Assembly: GCA_002917075.1 (NCBI GenBank)
Contig: NTMA01000171.1
Location: forward strand, 1 to 23,578
Direction: 5' to 3'
Source: Hawksworthiomyces lignivorus
Lineage: Eukaryota; Ascomycota; Sordariomycetes; Ophiostomatales; Ophiostomataceae
DNA length: 23,578 nt
Part shown: positions 19,728 to 23,578 of the stretch, piece by piece
Numbering within the stretch: the stretch's first letter is position 1
How the letters are laid out: every line of letters starts with the position of its first letter
Made by a program: the position numbers and the translations under genes
The notes under the pieces: model-generated
What the model saw: only the letters and a program-made list of their open reading frames with translations
Databases searched by the model: none
What the model was told of the DNA's origin: nothing

Positions 19728-20212
19728 AGTGGCATTGTATTTTCTTGTCTGTGGTCCGAAATTCCTTTTTTTCCACGTCTTCGAAAGGTTTGAAATAACA
19801 CCTATTTCATTGAGAAAATAGGTTTGTTCGGTTTATTTTTTTTGCAGTTTGAAACGGATGTTGAGTGAGCATCAGCGAAAGGTTAATATGTTAAAACTAC
19901 CGAACTGACGTTTTGAAGTTACATGAGGGGATGCCATAGGCTGCCAGTAAGAGCAACTCTGCACAGTTCTCGTATTTGATATGCAGTTAAAAAAAAAAAA
20001 AAAAGAAAGTCTATTTAAAATCCGGTTACAGAGAAAGAGATATTGCTTCACTCGAGGTACAGAATAGACAAAAACCCAATGTCATATATTGAAGTGCTCT
20101 TATTGAATCTAATTTTTGTTTGCTCGCTCAATTTATCGCGTTGTGTGTGCCTGCCGCTGATTCAGGCACACCGCGTTTTATTACCCTCCCGTACGACTAC
20201 GTCCGTCCTCCT
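19728..20212. other. Spacer between the hydrolase promoter and the xylulokinase 3' end
   Basis: This 485 bp is AT-rich. It has a small hairpin (ACCTATTT at 19800-19807 with AAATAGGT at 19816-19823) and a 16-A run at 19989-20004. It should hold the hydrolase promoter and the xylulokinase 3' region, both on the minus strand. No gene is seen. Confidence 0.5.
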
Positions 20213-22122
20213 TCACTCCTTGGCCGCCCGCTTGGCCTGCTCGGCCTTCAGGATGTCCTCCTCCATCTCGGCAAACGCGCCCAGCACGCGGCCGTACTGC
20301 GCAAACTCCTGCGGGCGGTAGCCCGGGTCGATCTTCTCGATGGCGCCGGTCTCGTGCCAGCGCTGGCCGATCAGCTCGTCGAACGTCTCCTTGTCGCTGG
20401 TGCGCTCCAGCGCCCACAGCGCCTTGTAGGCGCCGCCGAGCGCGCAGGCGTTGCCGCCGACGTCGAGGCGATAGACGCCCTCGACGCCGCCGAGCACCTC
20501 GCCGAGCACCTGGGCGATGGCCGGGTTGAGCGAGCCGCCGCCGACGAGGTAGATGCGGCGGGGCTGGGCGGGCAGGAGGCCGCCGGAAGGCGCCCCCTCC
20601 CTGCCACTGGTGGCCGGGAGCGCGTGCACCAGCGGCTGCGACCGCAGGCGCATGGACAGCGCCTGCGACTCGACGATGGCGCGCGCGTCCTGGGCGGGGC
20701 CGCCCCAGCTGTCGCCGCCATCGCTCTCGCTCTCGCTCTCGCTCGGCTTCAGGTCGCTGCCGTCCGCCGCGCTGCACGTGTACCGCCAGGTGCCGGCGGG
20801 GATGTTGGGGACGATCTCGCTGAGGTAAAAGTAGAGGCCGAGCTTGGCGCGGTCGCCGCCGCCCAGCGGGGGCGTCTCCAGGACGTGCTTGTTGAACGCG
20901 GCCCAGGGATCGCCGCCCGCGGCGGTGACCGATGGCGGCAGGGCGTCGCGCACCTTCTCGCGCGCCAGCCCGCCGTTCTTGTAGCACAGCATAAACATGT
21001 ATTGGCCCGCCGTGGTCGGGTGGTTGAAGAAGTGGTAGCCCGGGTCCGGCTTGTAGGTGGGCGTGACCATGAGAAAGGTCGTGGACGTGCCCAGGCTGAC
21101 AATGGCGTCCAGCGGCCGCAGCGGCAGCGCCAGGATCGTCGCCGGGTTGTCGCCCGTAAACGGCGCGATCTGGCACGCCGCCGACACGCCGTACTGCCGC
21201 ACAAAGTAGGCCGCCACGGCGCCCATGCTGCCGCCGCCGTCGGACCGCACCTCGCCCAGCTTGCCGCGGAGGTCCTGCACCGCCGCGTCGCCGCCGCCCG
21301 CCGTCAGCGCCAGCAGCGGCTCCGACCACTGCTGCCGGGGAATGTCCCACAGGTCCATGCCGCACACGTCGCTGATGTCCGTCGGCGCCAGGCCGCCCAG
21401 GAGCACAGACGCCACGAACGTCGACACCAGCTGGATGTGCGCCGTCTTCGCGTACACGTCCGGCCACTTGCGGCGGATCCGCATGATCTGCGGGCCCGTG
21501 AACCGGTGGTGGGCGGCGCTGCCGGTCACGTCCGCCAGCCTCTGGGGCCCGTCGCTGGCGCCGTCGGCGCTCCGCAGGCGCGCGTCAAACTCGTCGCACT
21601 CCGCCTGCGTGCTGTGGTCCTGCCAGTTGGGCGCCCACGGCCGCGAGAAGGCGTCGGCCAGGCGCTCCGCCAGCGGCTGGTCCGGAGCCTGATCTGCCTT
21701 GCCCAGAGAGGCCAGCCGCTCGCTGGCGCCCTGCGCCCAGTAGACGCTGCCGTGCTGCTGGCACGAGCCGCTGATGCCGCGGAGGCGTGAGAGGACGGAC
21801 AGCCCATTTTCGAGCGCCCGCAGCCTCGTGAAGAGCAGGTCAATGGCCTCGAGCCACATCACCACAGGTGCGTAGACTTCGCCCTCGGTGTCGTTGACGA
21901 GCACGCCCTTCAGGAGGCCATACTTGCTGCCAAAGTCGGCGTCAAAGTCGACTTTCACCTGAGCGACAACGCGGAGATCGGAAGCAATGGCAATGCCTGA
22001 AAGCGTGTCAGGTACGCCGCATAAGATTAGTAAAGAAATTTTGCAAAGTGATGCTCACCTTTGAGCTGCTGGGTGGAGAGATCCAGGCCCAGGTACAGGG
22101 GCCCTTCATTCTCTGCCGCCAT
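20213..22122 (-). CDS. XKS1: D-xylulokinase (FGGY family)
   Basis: Phosphorylates D-xylulose to D-xylulose 5-phosphate, the step joining the fungal xylose/arabinose pathway to the pentose phosphate pathway. Two exons, 22059-22122 and 20213-21996, flank a 62 nt intron (GTGAGC...CTAAT...TTTCAG). The product is 615 residues. The N-terminal motif LGLDLSTQQLKGIAIASDL spans the splice. VKVDFDADFGSKYGL, SGSCQQHGSVYW and TDISDVCGMDLWDI follow, with the FGGY ATPase core in VSLGTSTTFLMVTP and GGGSLNPAIAQVLGEVLGG plus VGGNACALGGAYKALWA. A Ser/Glu/Asp insert (SESESESDGGDS, about 435-447) makes it longer than most relatives (about 570). The coding region is very GC-rich compared with all neighbours. The first exon is only 21 codons, as is common in fungal genes. 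Confidence 0.95.
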
Positions 22123-22907
22123 AATGTCAGTAGAAGACAAAGAAACTCGGAGCGGAAAATGGCGGCAATGCTGAAACAATAAAAGATCAAAAAATTAATA
22201 TCAAGAATCTAGAACCAGATCCTGAATATTGAATATCGCTCAAAACAGGTGATTTTCAATTCTTCCAGAAATCCCAAGTGACTACGGAAATCTCCTATTA
22301 TAGTACCAAAATCACAGGTTAGCTTCATAGAGACCTAAACGACACCCCTCCGAAGATCGCAGGTGTGCCGCTAAGTTTAACGTTTTGCTGCTATTTTTAC
22401 CAGACAACCACGGCACTTCTAGTGGTGTGAGTGGCTTGTAAATGAACATTTTGTCGCAGCAGATACTGCTGGCAAAGCTTTTTCTTCTCCCCTCAAGCTT
22501 GCCTTTGTCTTGCTCTGTTTCTCGCTTTTTGGCGGGGCTGTGGCGGCAGCCTTGTCTCGATTTAGGCTAAATTCGCCAAACTTTGATCCGGCCAATGTAG
22601 TCTGCTGATGCTGGCTTGGCCCTGCGTCTTTCAACCTTTGCCTGCTATTAGTACCAATCAAATTGCGGATTACCATCGCCAGTATCAAGAGTGGACAAAA
22701 AAAAAAATCGTGTCTGAAATGCCTTTTTTGAATCCTTTCTAAGACGCTTTTCCTAAGACGCTTTTCCGAGACCCTCCTGTGCTAATTTTCCGCCTTCCCA
22801 CCGGTATGTACTGCTCGAGCTAGCCTGGCCGAGCTCCACATATGTTGTACGGTATCCTACAGAGCCCCTAGTATCTATGTTGGTTTCATGAAATGAAAAC
22901 ATAACTT
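22123..22907. other. Spacer between xylulokinase promoter and CDF transporter 3' end
   Basis: About 785 bp without a supported gene. It includes the xylulokinase promoter region on the minus strand, an A-run near 22697-22707 and a 14 bp tandem duplication at 22739-22766. The minus frame at 22419-22688 matches nothing I recognise. Confidence 0.5.
22739..22766. repeat. Two tandem copies of a 14 bp unit
   Basis: CTAAGACGCTTTTC occurs twice in direct succession (22739-22752 and 22753-22766) with no mismatch. It looks like a recent slippage duplication in spacer DNA. Confidence 0.75.
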
Positions 22908-23530
22908 TTAATGCTTATGTTCCTTGCCATTGTGCTCGTGGCTGTGGTTGTGCTCTTCCTCGGGCTCTGGGCTTGACCGAGGGCTCACATCGCCAGATAT
23001 GAATTCGTCAAACTTGTCAACCGTCTCGTCCAGCGCCACAAACCGCACGCGCACCCTGCGCACACCGCGTACAGAGTTGCCTACATGGGTGCGCACAACA
23101 TCTTCAATAGTACGCACCGTCTCCACCGTCCAGTCCTGCGGCACGGCGATCTCCAGGTCCACCAAGTAGTTTTGGCCCGACTTCACGCCGGACACATCGC
23201 GCAGCTCCACTAGATGCTGCTGGAAGCCGGCAATCGCGACGTCGCCGGCTAGCGCCTTGGCCACATGCTTGCGCACCGAGCTTTTTACGTCGTCGTCGAT
23301 GCTGCGGTCTGCCAGCTCGTACAGCGCTGACGTGGTGTTTTCGTAGCCGGCCCGGATAACCAGCAGAGAGATAAAGAAGCCGCCAACGGGGTCCAGCCAC
23401 GAGGCATCATGGATGAAATTGGCACCGAGAATGGCGAACAGGGTGACGATGCCAGTTAAGCTGTCGACACGGTGATGGACGGCATTGGAAGCGAGGACTG
23501 ACGACTTGCGTTCGCGGGCGACTTTCATGG
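22908..23530 (-). CDS. Cation diffusion facilitator (CDF) metal transporter, last exon (Mmt1/2-like)
   Basis: C-terminal 207 or so residues of a CDF-family divalent-metal exporter; similarity to the mitochondrial iron exporters Mmt1/Mmt2 is inferred from SSVLASNAVHHRVDSLTG. The HHRVD (HxxxD) forms part of the metal site in transmembrane helix 5. Helix 6 is SWLDPVGGFFISLLVI, and the cytosolic/matrix domain follows (VELRDVSGVKSGQNYLVDLE, VRTHV). The protein ends with a His/Glu-rich tail (EEEHNHSHEHNGKEHKH), likely metal-binding. A CTAAC branch point and CAG acceptor (23533-23531) precede CC-ATG, so Met at 23528 is internal and the exon starts at 23530 in phase 1; upstream exons lie beyond the right edge. 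Other CDF subfamilies remain possible. Confidence 0.85.
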
Positions 23531-23578
23531 CTGCGAGGCTGTGTTAGCTTGACTGAGTCGCGAAAGAGCAAAAAAAAA

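Noticed and set aside
20120..21790. 556-codon plus-strand open frame over the xylulokinase gene
   Set aside because: It is antisense to a clear FGGY kinase, is Ala/Arg/Val-rich, and arises because GC-rich codons leave few stops on the other strand.

Overview
The window is genomic DNA of a filamentous ascomycete (Pezizomycotina, probably Sordariomycete-like; the class is inference). The evidence is short introns of about 55-90 nt with GTRNGT-type donors, CTRAY/TGCTAAC branch points and AG acceptors; single genes with their own promoters; pyrimidine-rich leaders; and scattered TACGGA/TCCGTA words in the spacers. The ends (six G at the left, eight A at the right) look like homopolymer breaks in an assembly, and the gene at each end is cut by the window.

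Layout. Left part: 5' exon of a TRAPP subunit (TRS20, minus), divergent from a mitochondrial large-subunit ribosomal protein (MRPL31, plus). This converges on the small nuclear cap-binding subunit (CBC2, minus), which is divergent from nucleoporin NUP82 (plus). From 6.2 to 9.15 kb there is AT-rich spacer with one unrecognised, possibly broken, coding candidate (7613-8314). Centre: the Golgi phosphatidylinositol 4-kinase PIK1 (minus, five exons) and, after a 1.9 kb spacer, an NC2-alpha/BUR6-type histone-fold corepressor (minus). Right part: a 1.5 kb spacer, an unannotated-looking small four-exon gene that I reconstruct at 17161-17731, a membrane-anchored HSL-type alpha/beta hydrolase (minus, three exons), a very GC-rich D-xylulokinase (minus, two exons) and the last exon of a CDF metal transporter (minus).

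The recognised genes are mostly conserved housekeeping functions (vesicle tethering, mitochondrial translation, mRNA cap recognition, nuclear export, PI4P synthesis, transcription repression, pentose catabolism, metal transport). They do not form a pathway or cluster; neighbours share only divergent promoters. I see no mobile element, CRISPR array, rRNA or tRNA, and no clear new biological system. The most useful new items are the small spliced orphan gene, the unrecognised frame at 7.5-8.5 kb, and the composition of the xylulokinase gene.

Exon boundaries were placed by eye from splice signals, reading-frame continuity and remembered family consensus, not by alignment or transcript data.
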